From: a virus
Virus record (IMG/VR): IMGVR_UViG_3300032268_001483
Span: 53,130-117,129 of that record
Length of the DNA: 64,000 nucleotides
Direction: 5' to 3' (one strand)
Position numbers and translations under genes: made by a program. This document shows positions 35,801-44,080 of the stretch, one piece after another. Positions within the stretch are counted from its first letter, which is position 1. Each line of letters starts with the position of its first letter. Under the pieces are notes generated by a model. It was not told the origin of the DNA. It ran no database searches and was given only the letters and a program-made list of their open reading frames with translations.

Positions 35801-36234
35801 GCGGTGAATTATTTAGTATTGTTGATGGATTAACAGGCTCTCTATTCTCCGTAAATGATATATCTGGTTTACCTATATTAGAAGTTTTCTCCGATGAAAC
35901 AATTTTGATGGGAGATTATGCTGCTCCTTCATTGAATACGACATCTAAAATTACTTCTGTTACTGGTTCGAACACTATTTACTCTATTGATAAAACTCTA
36001 TACACAGGTGCATTTTTCGAATATACAGTTACAAAGGGAACAAATGCTAGAGCAGGTAGGATTATGTCTGTATGGAATGGACTAACGGCTTCTTATACTG
36101 AAAATCAGACATCCGATATAGGTAGTACTTCAGATATTGTATTTGTTATAAGTGCAACTGGTAGTAGTGCTGTTTTATCCGCCTCAGCTTCATCGAATAA
36201 CTGGATTATAAAAACAATCATAAGAAGTATTTAA
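32857..36234 (+). CDS. Very large tail-fibre/adhesin protein
   Basis: The 1125-aa protein is the largest of the block. It starts with a phage-fibre-type segment (residues 1-60, SGDSHWYFVDSDGSEKRIET), continues with many short Ser/Gly/Thr beta repeats (GSGLTFSG, GSGLTVSGLTYS, GGTGLTFSSGN, DGLTFSSASFGVN), and closes with a compact domain ending WIIKTIIRSI. Recurrent G-x-G-L-T-(F/V)-S units at about 75, 310, 325 and 890 suggest a beta-solenoid shaft. No chaperone/peptidase motif is evident at the C-terminus. It is probably a long tail fibre. Confidence 0.65.
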   Translation: MAINKLLFIPQWHTTGTVSIPDANFKALYPKSGDSHWYFVDSDGSEKRIETGLDIRNGITTTTLATSSVFRARIDLSIGSGLTFSGNFAGSSVSVFGVTTDMLQSIGSATSGYVLTSNGASFNWVTPSSLVAGISGTTNKISKFTTPTTLGNSLITDDGVKVVIGVTPSFAVGLVNVDGDLYVSGDLFLTDNNNVYIRHSNGILVQSDENITFRDELAYNYLDMKTDNISSYTFSILNQTLLLGDNGSYSYLVANDINNVSFGSTLSTMTYSILSNTPGVLRIKDTSEGINKVFVSDSQGYGRWQNLSAGSGLTVSGLTYSIRLGGTGLTFSSGNLLFDYSILGSTLTQSSGTINLSNSGVLAGIYGTSNQLVSLTIDSYGRITQVNTFTFSGPTTSGISSADNGLSSIANVVILGGTLSQNTVINSGGYDLTIGADILTITGSVFDVEADGLISLDAGTGSVQILADDTITVSASSSIDLISTGSLNITKSNLISNNLLSLSYGVEEFMVLLSTDTTSSSYGAVAAGTFATIFVVNDGVNESRIDITSNASVLSNDGSTDSTILIQDQIANKGMVYVDDYSSNFTPYSLIHKQYLENYVSNNLIPTSYSKELISGGAIWNSGLTFDVSQLTYTFNGNIQTTNGATQVTFNVGDPTYSRIDALVVNDDLPYGLVSILQGVASPSPITPEIPSNELLVQYVILPSGATSLSFNQDFIYNENTEWVGSVYDLSGALGTFSFTSSNPTAFSGTYSLSGTGINRKRSTRFTRVSPILSSDYSSISFTVYYPAALPTSRFLTLRFLLGGVYIGNLVNVNPTFASGTVTGSWQQVVIPLYLFGLTGNIDGLEFQLAGSRDSDVRDFSIDYVQLQSGITPTYLSSSSGTLINSNSAGDGLTFSSASFGVNVNPDSLEITADYLRLKNSITGNRNFTGGVTISNNFSVTGSTTLVGLTASKGYISGTGSDILTLTSTGTGSTIFRVQGNSGELFSIVDGLTGSLFSVNDISGLPILEVFSDETILMGDYAAPSLNTTSKITSVTGSNTIYSIDKTLYTGAFFEYTVTKGTNARAGRIMSVWNGLTASYTENQTSDIGSTSDIVFVISATGSSAVLSASASSNNWIIKTIIRSI

Positions 36235-36235
36235 T

Positions 36236-36940
36236 ATGCCTTTTCATTTTTCTCCAAAAATTGTAAATAATGGATTGTCCTTGTGTTTCGATACCGCTAA
36301 TACAAGAAGTTATTCAGGCACAGGTTCTAACTGGATAGATTTGGTTTCTCTTGATTATAGAGGAGTTCTCACAAATAGTCCGATTTTTAATAGTTTAAAT
36401 AGTGGTCATTTAATTTTTGACGGATTGAACGACTACGTTATTACAAATTATACTACGCCATTTGGTACAAGTAATTTAACTATCGGTTTGTGGATTTCCT
36501 ATACCGATTCTCAACAAAGTGGAATTCTATCAAAAAGAACAAGTATAAACTTCGAACAATTAAGTATATTTATAGGTGGTAATGTTAATGTGAGTACTGC
36601 TGGTACTAAAATAGTAATTAATGATTTCAATGGTGGTGTGAGTAGAAATGCAATTACTACCAATAGTTATAATGACGGCTTATGGCATTATTTAGTTTTG
36701 GTTAGAGACACCAATGAAAACAGACTTTATATAGATAATCAATTAGTCTCAACTATAATCTCAACTAAACCCGATTTATCAAGTGCCACCACTTTATTTT
36801 TTGGTGTTGTGGGTAATGGAAATTCAGTTGCAGGATTTTATTTTAAAGGTAAACTTTCACTAATAAAACTCTACAATAGAGCACTATCGGTTAATGAAAT
36901 ACAACAAAATTATGACACACAAAAAACAAGATTTTCATAA
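36236..36940 (+). CDS. LamG/concanavalin-like adhesin (paralogue 1)
   Basis: The 234-aa protein is essentially one LamG-like jelly-roll: NGLSLCFDTANTRSYSGTGS, LIFDGLNDYVIT, LWHYLVLVRDTNENRLYID and a C-terminal LIKLYNRALSVNEIQQNY. The last phrase is the hallmark of phage LamG tail proteins. It starts 1 base after the large fibre gene and has a paralogue immediately downstream. It probably binds host glycans. Confidence 0.75.
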   Translation: MPFHFSPKIVNNGLSLCFDTANTRSYSGTGSNWIDLVSLDYRGVLTNSPIFNSLNSGHLIFDGLNDYVITNYTTPFGTSNLTIGLWISYTDSQQSGILSKRTSINFEQLSIFIGGNVNVSTAGTKIVINDFNGGVSRNAITTNSYNDGLWHYLVLVRDTNENRLYIDNQLVSTIISTKPDLSSATTLFFGVVGNGNSVAGFYFKGKLSLIKLYNRALSVNEIQQNYDTQKTRFS

Positions 36941-36958
36941 ATATTAATTCTAAAACGG

Positions 36959-37657
36959 ATGAGTACATTACAAAATGGTAGAATAGTAACTAATGGGTTA
37001 GTTTTTTATATGGATGCATCAAATAATAGGTGTTATTCTGGAACTGGTTCATCTTTTGAAGATATAAGTAAATTTGAAAATAATGGTAGCTTGATAAATG
37101 GTGTATCTTATACTTCAGAATATTTGGGTGGATTTTCATTTGATGGAATTAATGATATGATAGATGTACCATATAACGAATCAATTAACCCAGCCACCGC
37201 AGTTTCTATTAGCGCTGTTTTTAATGTCTCAGGGTTTTCTTCCTTTTACGGTCCAATTATCTTTAAACAAAATGGTAGCTTAACAAACTATGAACAATAC
37301 CAACTTGGTGTATATGGACTTGGACAACTCAGATTTTACGTCACTAGCCCTGGACTTACACAAACTTTCACCTCTGTAAATAATGTATTCAATAATGTTA
37401 TACATGCTGTTGGTACTTGCGATAGTACTACTGACAGAATGGACCTATATGTAAATGGTGAATTAGTTGACTCCAAAACATTTTCATTCACATTTTTTAC
37501 ATCAAGTAATGCTGTAAATATTGGAGCGGTAACAATTTCATCGTTCAGTGGTTATACATCAGGGAAAATATATCAGGCACTTATTTATGATAGAGCTCTT
37601 ACAGTGGAAGAAGTCAAACAGAATTACCAATTTACAAAAACTAGATTTGGTTTATAA
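36959..37657 (+). CDS. LamG/concanavalin-like adhesin (paralogue 2)
   Basis: The 232-aa protein is a tandem paralogue of the preceding one: NGLVFYMDASNNRCYSGTGS, FSFDGINDMIDVP, MDLYVNGELVDSKTF and ALIYDRALTVEEVKQNYQFT align throughout. Both proteins conserve the start and the end most strongly, with the middle loops diverged, as expected for receptor-binding domains under selection. Confidence 0.75.
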   Translation: MSTLQNGRIVTNGLVFYMDASNNRCYSGTGSSFEDISKFENNGSLINGVSYTSEYLGGFSFDGINDMIDVPYNESINPATAVSISAVFNVSGFSSFYGPIIFKQNGSLTNYEQYQLGVYGLGQLRFYVTSPGLTQTFTSVNNVFNNVIHAVGTCDSTTDRMDLYVNGELVDSKTFSFTFFTSSNAVNIGAVTISSFSGYTSGKIYQALIYDRALTVEEVKQNYQFTKTRFGL

Positions 37658-37674
37658 AAAAAAAATAATTTAAA

Positions 37675-37932
37675 ATGAGTTACGAAAATAGAATTTTTTA
37701 TATTTTAGATGTCTCTGAGTTGGATTTAGTTGACTTCTCACAAGTTTTAGAATCTTCTAAAGAAACAGTTAGGAAATCTGTAGATGAAACTAAAACATTT
37801 ATAAAATTTGATAGTGATGCGCCGAAATTTCTTGACAATTTGAAATCCGCAGATGGACCGTATACATATGGTGAAATTATCGATATTTTGTCTGGAACAG
37901 CTTGGACTCCAGAATTGAACACTGAGAACTAA
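37675..37932 (+). CDS. Small hypothetical protein at the end of the fibre block
   Basis: This 85-aa protein is acidic with a possible short alpha/beta fold (ENRIFYILDVSELDLVDFSQ). It starts 17 bases after the second LamG gene and is probably co-transcribed. Small proteins in this position are sometimes fibre assembly helpers; nothing in the sequence proves that. Confidence 0.5.
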   Translation: MSYENRIFYILDVSELDLVDFSQVLESSKETVRKSVDETKTFIKFDSDAPKFLDNLKSADGPYTYGEIIDILSGTAWTPELNTEN

Positions 37933-37938
37933 AGTAAT

Positions 37939-38208
37939 CTATTCCGTATCTTTTCTTATTACTCTATCTAGATTTGATTTGGTGAATCCGTGTAGTGGTA
38001 TACCACCCTTTCCCAGATAGTGTTGATATAGACTTTGATAGTCATCATATGTATACATATGTCCATCGAATCCCATTAAAACTTCAGTATCTGATGAAGA
38101 TAAAGTAACTCTTAATTCTTGTTCAGGGTATCCTGGACCCATTACGTGTTGACCGACTAATTCCCATCCTGATATTGATTCATATTGATGAAACCGTTTA
38201 ATCCTCAT
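37939..38208 (-). CDS. Tagged small hypothetical protein (start moved to second Met)
   Basis: An upstream Met at 38232 is possible, but the Met at 38208 gives MRIKRFHQYESISGWELVGQ, which matches the N-terminal tag of many proteins here (position of E followed by S). I prefer it, giving 89 aa and an 11-base overlap with the upstream gene. The body (MGPGYPEQELRVTLSSSD) has no recognised fold. Confidence 0.5.
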   Translation of the reverse strand: MRIKRFHQYESISGWELVGQHVMGPGYPEQELRVTLSSSDTEVLMGFDGHMYTYDDYQSLYQHYLGKGGIPLHGFTKSNLDRVIRKDTE

Positions 38209-38662
38209 TTTTATCAATTGTAATTTTTTCAAAGTATTCGTCTTGTATCGTCAAGACATAATGATTCTTTTTAACATTATAGTTCAAATTATAAAGAAAC
38301 TTTTCGTATAAATTAGCGGTTTCACCCTTTTCTAAATGTAGTATACAACAGTCCTCTTCGAAATTGTTCTCAATTTTTATAATACTCTCACTTAGTTTTC
38401 CGTTCCTATCTGTTAAATCACAGATTATCTTGAAATTTCTCGCCATCAAATCACTAATCAACTCAACACACATATTTTTGGACAAATATAAATAATCTTT
38501 GATTTTGTAATCTATAACATGCTCTAATTTATCTAAAAAAGCGTTTTCTTCTTTAGTCAATTTCCTACCAATTAGGATTTTATCTAGTATTTGGTTAACT
38601 CTGATATCTTGAATAGAATCCCTAAGTACTAGATACTTTTTTAAGTTTTCTTTTGGTTCCAT
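38198..38662 (-). CDS. Hypothetical protein behind a perfect promoter motif (start moved)
   Basis: A first in-frame Met at 38686 would place the codons for residues 2-8 inside the promoter motif at 38671-38681, so the Met at 38662 (MEPKENLKKYLVLRDSIQ) is the better start and gives 154 aa. The protein is helical with charged ends (TKEENAFLDKLEHVIDYKIK). No family is recognised. Confidence 0.5.
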   Translation of the reverse strand: MEPKENLKKYLVLRDSIQDIRVNQILDKILIGRKLTKEENAFLDKLEHVIDYKIKDYLYLSKNMCVELISDLMARNFKIICDLTDRNGKLSESIIKIENNFEEDCCILHLEKGETANLYEKFLYNLNYNVKKNHYVLTIQDEYFEKITIDKNED

Positions 38663-38670
38663 TATAGTAG

Positions 38671-38681
38671 TATATATTAAA
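38671..38681 (-). promoter_or_regulatory. Phage promoter-like 11-mer TTTAATATATA
   Basis: Perfect motif copy on the minus strand. It ends 8 bases before ATG at 38662 and overlaps the longer alternative reading frame start, which argues against that longer start. Confidence 0.6.
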
Positions 38682-38771
38682 GACATAATTCAATTTTATA
38701 TATACATTATATTTTTATTCAATAATTTGATGTTGTTGATTAAATAAAAATTTTTTTAGCCTTGAAACTAA

Positions 38772-41700
38772 ATGGATAAGAAACTTTTAGACGCCCTGAA
38801 TAATTTATCGTTTGCCTTAGAAGAATTAGTTACTTCTATGAGCGAATCGAAGAAAGATAAGAATAAGTCTGCTACTTCTACAGCTTTGACATCTGGTAAA
38901 ATTGAGAAGAAGTTAGAATTAATTAACAAGGGTATAAAAGATTTAAAATCCGACAATAAGAAAATTCTAAAGAATCAAGAGGAATTACTAAAAATAGCTA
39001 AGTCTCAAAAAAAGGAGTCAGTTGTTGGTGATGCTGGAGACCCGAAACAAAAAAGTAAAATTAAAGATGGTGTAGCAACAATTATATTGATAGCTGTTGG
39101 TGTTTTAGCAATAGGATTAGCCTTCAAAATAATTGGGAAAATAAACATTGTCACCGTATTAGCACTTGCTTTTGTCCTACCAATTTTGGCATATTCGTTT
39201 GAAAAAATTGCCAAATCAAAGGATTTGAATCCCAAACGTATGGAAGAAGTTACAAAAGTCATCATATGGATGGCAGTTGCTGTGACTGGAGCTTCTTTTA
39301 TTTTGAGCTTAATGGTACCATTATCGCTTCCGAAACTTATTTCAGCTGTATTAATTTCAGGAGCTTTTGTTGGATTCTCTTATGCTCTCCCGAACTTGAT
39401 TAAAGGATTCAAAGGGATAACTGCTACAAGTATCAAAAATATGGTACTTTTCGGTCCATTAGTTTTACTGACTTTGTCACTTGCTATTTCTTTATCCTCT
39501 TGGGTATTGCAGATGGTTAAACCAGTTGGATTTTTTAAATTATTTACCGCCATAATGATATCCGCCGCTTTCGTCGGATTAGCTTACTCTTTACCAAAGA
39601 TTCTGAAGGCATTTAAGGGTGTTGAACCGATGAGTGTTGCTAATATGGTACTTTTCGGTCCGTTAATATTCGTAGCATTATCAGCAGCAATCGCTGGGTC
39701 CTCATGGATTTTACAGATGGTTAAACCGGTTGGATTTTTCAAACTTGTAACGGTGATACTAATTTCAGCGGCTTTTGCGGCTTTAGGATATGGACTTAAC
39801 AAAATATTAACATCTTTTAAAGGAATTAGACCCGATGAGGCAGCAATTGCAGCGGCACTTATGCCAATTTTGTTTGTTGCATTAGCTCTTGCGATTACAG
39901 CATCCTCACTCATTTTTCAAAACATAAAAGTAGTAGGATTCTTCAAATTATTGACGGCTTTGATTATTGGAGTAATTTTTATACCATTAGCTTATGCCTT
40001 ACCCTTTATTGCAAGGGCGATAAATGAAATTGATATAACAAAGGCTTGGATGATTCCAGTTGCATTGGTTTTGTTGGCGACAGCAATAATGGCATCTTCT
40101 TACTTATTCGACTTGACAGTACCAATACCTTTTATGAAACTATTGAATATATTATTTCAATCTATATTATTAGCCGCCATTGGTTTTGTATTCTCATTTG
40201 TAATTTCCATAATTGCTAAAATTTCAATTGGAGATATGTTGAAGGGTAGTGTGGTACTAATTGGACTCGCTGCTGTGGTGATGGTGAGCTCACTGATATT
40301 CAATTTAGGAACATATGAAAATTATCCTGGTTTATTTTGGGTATTAGGTGTCGCTGCCTCACTCGCTGCGTTCGCTTTTGGAGCATTAGCTATTGGTGGA
40401 TTGGTTTTTGGTCCTCAAGCACTAGTTGTCGCAGCTGGATTAGCCGCTATTTTGGTGATAGCTGGTACAATTGTTGCCGCTTCTTATATACTAAATGAGG
40501 GTTCGTATGACGCATATCCTGGTTTGTTTTGGATTGCAGGAGTTGGAGCTTCACTCACTGTTTTTTCAGCACTTGCTGTAGCACTCGGAGTGACTGGATT
40601 ATTGGCTATGATAGGACTCCCATTTATGATTTCAATTGCTAACACAATTGTTGAAATTTCAAATATACTTGGATCGGGGAAATATGATTTACCGGGATTT
40701 ACAAATTGGGCATTAAACGTAGCTCTTTTATATGGAGTATTTACGCCTATACTATTGATTTTAGCCCCGATTGCGGTTGCAAACGCGGTTGCTAGTGCCT
40801 TCGGGGCTAATCCTTGGAAAATGGCTGGTGATATGATGATTTCTATTGCTCAAACAATGGTAGATGTTTCGAATGTTTTGGCTAAAGGTAATTATAAGGG
40901 AGGTCCTACAGTGGAATGGGCTGGTGGAGTGGCTATTGCTTTAGGGGCTTTTGCTCCAATTTATGGAATGTTAGTCAGTAATAAAATTATGGAATTTTTA
41001 GGTGGTGGTGGAATAGGTCCAGATGACTTTAATCAGGCTATACGAACAGTTGTTGGTGGAATACAGTTTGCTGCTGATGCTTTTGCTGGTTTTTCACAAA
41101 AGGCATATCCTAAGAAAGAATGGGCTGAAGGGGTTGGTTTGGCAATTGGTGCATTTGCTCCAGTATATGCTATTTTAGCTGCAAGTAAAGATGGTATTTT
41201 TACTAAGGGAGGTCCTACACCTGAAGAATACACTCGTGCTATTATGGTAGTTTGTCAAGGTATTCTTGATGCTGCCAATTTCTTTGGTGAGAATATAGCT
41301 TCCTTTGATTTAGAAAAAGTTCCTAAAAAAGAATGGGGTGAGCGTGTTGGTGGTGCTATTAAGGCTTTCTCACCTGCTCTGGATTTCATTACTAAGAATG
41401 CTTCTTGGTGGGCCGGTGCTGATCCTGAAATAATAGGAAAAGCAATCCGAGCCACCGCATACGCTATTAGAGACTCTTCTTCTATATTAATAGATGGTAA
41501 TTACACAGATGGTGTAAAAAAAGAATGGGTAGACAATACGAGTACTGCTGTAAGAGCTTATGTGGATCTAGCCATGTGGATGAATAAACAGAACGGTATG
41601 ACTAGTGCAATGAATTTCTTCCACAGTGTAAGTCGAAACATATCAAATGTTTCCAATACTCTTGCTAATGGTACTTATACTGATAGTTTTACTGCAGAAT

Positions 41701-42425
41701 GGGTAAAGATGTTAGATGATGGAGTTACATCTTATGTGCATTTAGCTATGTGGATTAATAAACAAAAAGGATTAAAGGCAGCTATGAGGTTCTTCTATAA
41801 CCAAGTTACTTGGTATATACTTAAAACCTCTGAAAGATTTAGCGAAATTGGTAAAAACATGAAAACTGTTGATAAAAATTGGATGACAAACGTTAGCGAT
41901 AACGTTAAAGAATACGTCATGTTAGCTCAATGGATAACAGAAAATAATGTTGACAGCGGAACAATTATGGATACTGTGGATAGTATGTATAAAATGTCAT
42001 TCGGATATTCAGCACTAGCCACTTCGATCAAGAAATTGAATTCAACATTAGAAGAACTGGATGTTGAAAAATTGAATGCTCTTAGAAATTTAAATGCCTC
42101 TGTTGTATTAATGTCACTTATGGATCCTGACCAGTTTGCATCAATGATGGATGAGTTAGAAGATAAAGGTGGGGTATTGATAGATGCGTTGGAAGGTCTG
42201 GAGAGTAAAGAAGGTGAGGCTGAAAAGAGTGGTAAAAAAGCAGCACCGTCGCCTAAGTTGAAGACTAGTACTGGCGCGGTTGAATCTCAGAAAACAATTT
42301 CAGATTTATTTGGTGTTATGCAATCTGTTGAATCTAAATTAGCAGAAATAGCTAAGCACTCAGACAAATTATCAAAATATGTTGATGAAATTAGAGGAGA
42401 TGATAATTGGATGAGAAAAAAATAA
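38772..42425 (+). CDS. Tape-measure protein with hydrophobic tandem repeats
   Basis: The 1217-aa protein has the order expected of a phage tape measure: charged coiled-coil N-terminus (1-90), a long hydrophobic region (about 95-660) and a helical C-terminus. The hydrophobic part holds near-identical tandem units of 68 residues (204 bases), for example NMVLFGPLVLLTLSLAISLS and NMVLFGPLIFVALSAAIAGS, each followed by QMVKPVGFFKL. The C-terminal half has looser repeats around W(A/G)(G/E)GVxxAIGAFAP and AMWxNKQ. It sets tail length and is thought to be ejected and insert in the host inner membrane. It lies between the fibre block and the baseplate-like gene. It is not a transporter: no such family motif is present. 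Confidence 0.72.
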   Translation: MDKKLLDALNNLSFALEELVTSMSESKKDKNKSATSTALTSGKIEKKLELINKGIKDLKSDNKKILKNQEELLKIAKSQKKESVVGDAGDPKQKSKIKDGVATIILIAVGVLAIGLAFKIIGKINIVTVLALAFVLPILAYSFEKIAKSKDLNPKRMEEVTKVIIWMAVAVTGASFILSLMVPLSLPKLISAVLISGAFVGFSYALPNLIKGFKGITATSIKNMVLFGPLVLLTLSLAISLSSWVLQMVKPVGFFKLFTAIMISAAFVGLAYSLPKILKAFKGVEPMSVANMVLFGPLIFVALSAAIAGSSWILQMVKPVGFFKLVTVILISAAFAALGYGLNKILTSFKGIRPDEAAIAAALMPILFVALALAITASSLIFQNIKVVGFFKLLTALIIGVIFIPLAYALPFIARAINEIDITKAWMIPVALVLLATAIMASSYLFDLTVPIPFMKLLNILFQSILLAAIGFVFSFVISIIAKISIGDMLKGSVVLIGLAAVVMVSSLIFNLGTYENYPGLFWVLGVAASLAAFAFGALAIGGLVFGPQALVVAAGLAAILVIAGTIVAASYILNEGSYDAYPGLFWIAGVGASLTVFSALAVALGVTGLLAMIGLPFMISIANTIVEISNILGSGKYDLPGFTNWALNVALLYGVFTPILLILAPIAVANAVASAFGANPWKMAGDMMISIAQTMVDVSNVLAKGNYKGGPTVEWAGGVAIALGAFAPIYGMLVSNKIMEFLGGGGIGPDDFNQAIRTVVGGIQFAADAFAGFSQKAYPKKEWAEGVGLAIGAFAPVYAILAASKDGIFTKGGPTPEEYTRAIMVVCQGILDAANFFGENIASFDLEKVPKKEWGERVGGAIKAFSPALDFITKNASWWAGADPEIIGKAIRATAYAIRDSSSILIDGNYTDGVKKEWVDNTSTAVRAYVDLAMWMNKQNGMTSAMNFFHSVSRNISNVSNTLANGTYTDSFTAEWVKMLDDGVTSYVHLAMWINKQKGLKAAMRFFYNQVTWYILKTSERFSEIGKNMKTVDKNWMTNVSDNVKEYVMLAQWITENNVDSGTIMDTVDSMYKMSFGYSALATSIKKLNSTLEELDVEKLNALRNLNASVVLMSLMDPDQFASMMDELEDKGGVLIDALEGLESKEGEAEKSGKKAAPSPKLKTSTGAVESQKTISDLFGVMQSVESKLAEIAKHSDKLSKYVDEIRGDDNWMRKK

Positions 42426-42475
42426 AAAAATTTTACACATACTTCAACTAATTAAATAATTGATATATAATTGGT

Positions 42476-42904
42476 ATGAAGAGAATCTCATATTTAAAGA
42501 GGATTAAACTTTTTTTGGAATTTAGATCGACATTAAAAAAACTAAAGTTCGAATTAGAAGATAATTTCAATGCTAGGGTTGATAGATCGTCCAGAATCTA
42601 TACAGTTATTAATATCCCACCTTCTCTAATAGAAGAACCCTACAACATCAGAAAAGAAGACATCGACTCACTCGCTAAAAATTTCATACAAGACTATACA
42701 AAAAAACTTTCTGTTTTCTTGAACTCAAAGAACTTATTTGAGATGTATGACTTTTATGAAATTAGAAAAGTTGATAAGTATAGTTACCTATTAGTTTTTG
42801 GTTTTTCTCTATTTAACTCAACTAATTTCTTATTAAGATTTTATACACTCTTGTCTCTTTTGACAATATCACTCACATCAGTGATTATTTATCTTTTAAC
42901 TTAA
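42476..42904 (+). CDS. Hypothetical protein with C-terminal membrane segment
   Basis: This 142-aa protein has a basic N-terminus (MKRISYLKRIKLFLEFRSTL), a soluble middle and one or two hydrophobic segments at the end (about 112-142, FLLRFYTLLSLLTISLTSVI). It follows the tape-measure gene by 50 bases behind a TATATAA-type leader. Function unknown; a tail or membrane accessory role is possible. Confidence 0.5.
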   Translation: MKRISYLKRIKLFLEFRSTLKKLKFELEDNFNARVDRSSRIYTVINIPPSLIEEPYNIRKEDIDSLAKNFIQDYTKKLSVFLNSKNLFEMYDFYEIRKVDKYSYLLVFGFSLFNSTNFLLRFYTLLSLLTISLTSVIIYLLT

Positions 42905-42953
42905 ACTTTTACAAACTATTTTATAAAATAGACTAAAATAAACTATACAATAT

Positions 42954-43379
42954 ATGAGTAAATTCTATGAACTTTCTGAAGACACAATTGATACATTCAA
43001 ATCAGTCTTTTTAAAAAAATCATTCCCTTTTAATCTGGGATTCCAATTCGTTGGTTCAGAGTCACAAAAAAATCTTATAAAAATTTCTAAAATCTCAGAT
43101 CAATTCTCATTCGTTCTTGGCAAAGAGTTACTCGTATCAATCAATGAGTCACTGATACTTGTTTATGATGAAGAATCTATCCAGATTCTAATTGAACAGG
43201 AGATAGATAAAATTTCTGTAAATATTGACAGCGGAAAAATCAAATTAGTCAAGCCAGATCTAACAACATTCTCGAGCTTGATAAATAAATACGGCATCGA
43301 AAAGATTGCTAAAGCTAATAAAGTCGAGGAACTCTATTCACAACAAAGAAAGGAAGTTGAAGAGGACTTTATAATATAA
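42954..43379 (+). CDS. Hypothetical protein downstream of the tape measure
   Basis: The 141-aa protein is a soluble alpha/beta protein with no known motif (LGKELLVSINESLILVYDEE, IKLVKPDLTTFSSLINKYGI). It starts 49 bases after the preceding stop and is followed 15 bases later by the next gene on the same strand. Possibly a tape-measure chaperone, purely from position. Confidence 0.5.
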   Translation: MSKFYELSEDTIDTFKSVFLKKSFPFNLGFQFVGSESQKNLIKISKISDQFSFVLGKELLVSINESLILVYDEESIQILIEQEIDKISVNIDSGKIKLVKPDLTTFSSLINKYGIEKIAKANKVEELYSQQRKEVEEDFII

Positions 43380-43394
43380 AAAAAACCAATAATT

Positions 43395-44045
43395 ATGAAT
43401 TACAAAACTCAAGTTGAAACAAATGTAGTGAAACCAAGAACTTCATTCAAGGAAAATAATCAAGAATATTTAATTCTTAATTCTATTGATGAGGCAACTC
43501 TTGATACACAAATTCACGAAATTGAAAGCTTTATCAAATCACACGACGGTAGATTTCAATCTGATGAATACAAAGATAGCCTCTACGCTCAGTCAAAAAA
43601 ATTGTGGGAGGATTATGCAAATTTCCTAAGAAACGTAAACTTCTCATTTTATCTAAACAAGAATCAGTTTGACTATTTGACTGATTTATTGATCGAAGGT
43701 TTAGAGTATGATGTTGATACAATTTTCTTCGCTATTGAATTGACTAACATGCTTGGAGAATGGAATAACATTCAAATCTCAGAAGGTGACATTGAATTAA
43801 AATCGTTTCAAGCTGATGCAATTGAAATAACTTATATTTATCACCTTATTTCCAAACACAAAGTTTTCGGTTTAACCGAATCATCTTATAGATTTGCCGA
43901 AGTATTGAGAAGACTCAAAGAAGTCCATAGAGTAATTTCTTACTATGATACCGCTGCTAAAACTATGGCTAAGGAAATACAAGATTGGGTAGCAGGTTTT
44001 GAACCACAACCTCTACATTCAACTACACTTTCACCTTCAATCTAA
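43395..44045 (+). CDS. Hypothetical helical protein before the baseplate gene
   Basis: The 216-aa protein is mainly helical with acidic stretches and an aromatic core (LWEDYANFLRNVNFSFYLNK). The C-terminus PQPLHSTTLSPSI is disordered. It ends just before a bidirectional terminator. Function unknown; location suggests tail assembly. Confidence 0.5.
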   Translation: MNYKTQVETNVVKPRTSFKENNQEYLILNSIDEATLDTQIHEIESFIKSHDGRFQSDEYKDSLYAQSKKLWEDYANFLRNVNFSFYLNKNQFDYLTDLLIEGLEYDVDTIFFAIELTNMLGEWNNIQISEGDIELKSFQADAIEITYIYHLISKHKVFGLTESSYRFAEVLRRLKEVHRVISYYDTAAKTMAKEIQDWVAGFEPQPLHSTTLSPSI

Positions 44046-44050
44046 AAACA

Positions 44051-44077
44051 AAAAAACTCACTTTAAGTGAGTTTTTT
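44051..44077. terminator. Bidirectional intrinsic terminator
   Basis: AAAAAACTCAC (44051-44061) pairs with GTGAGTTTTTT (44067-44077), with a T-run on each side, between the convergent genes 43395-44045 and 44081-49822. Confidence 0.8.
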
Positions 44078-44080
44078 TAT

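Noticed and set aside
38772-42425. Membrane transporter
   Set aside because: The many hydrophobic helices come from tandem tape-measure units; position between fibre and baseplate genes fits a tape measure.
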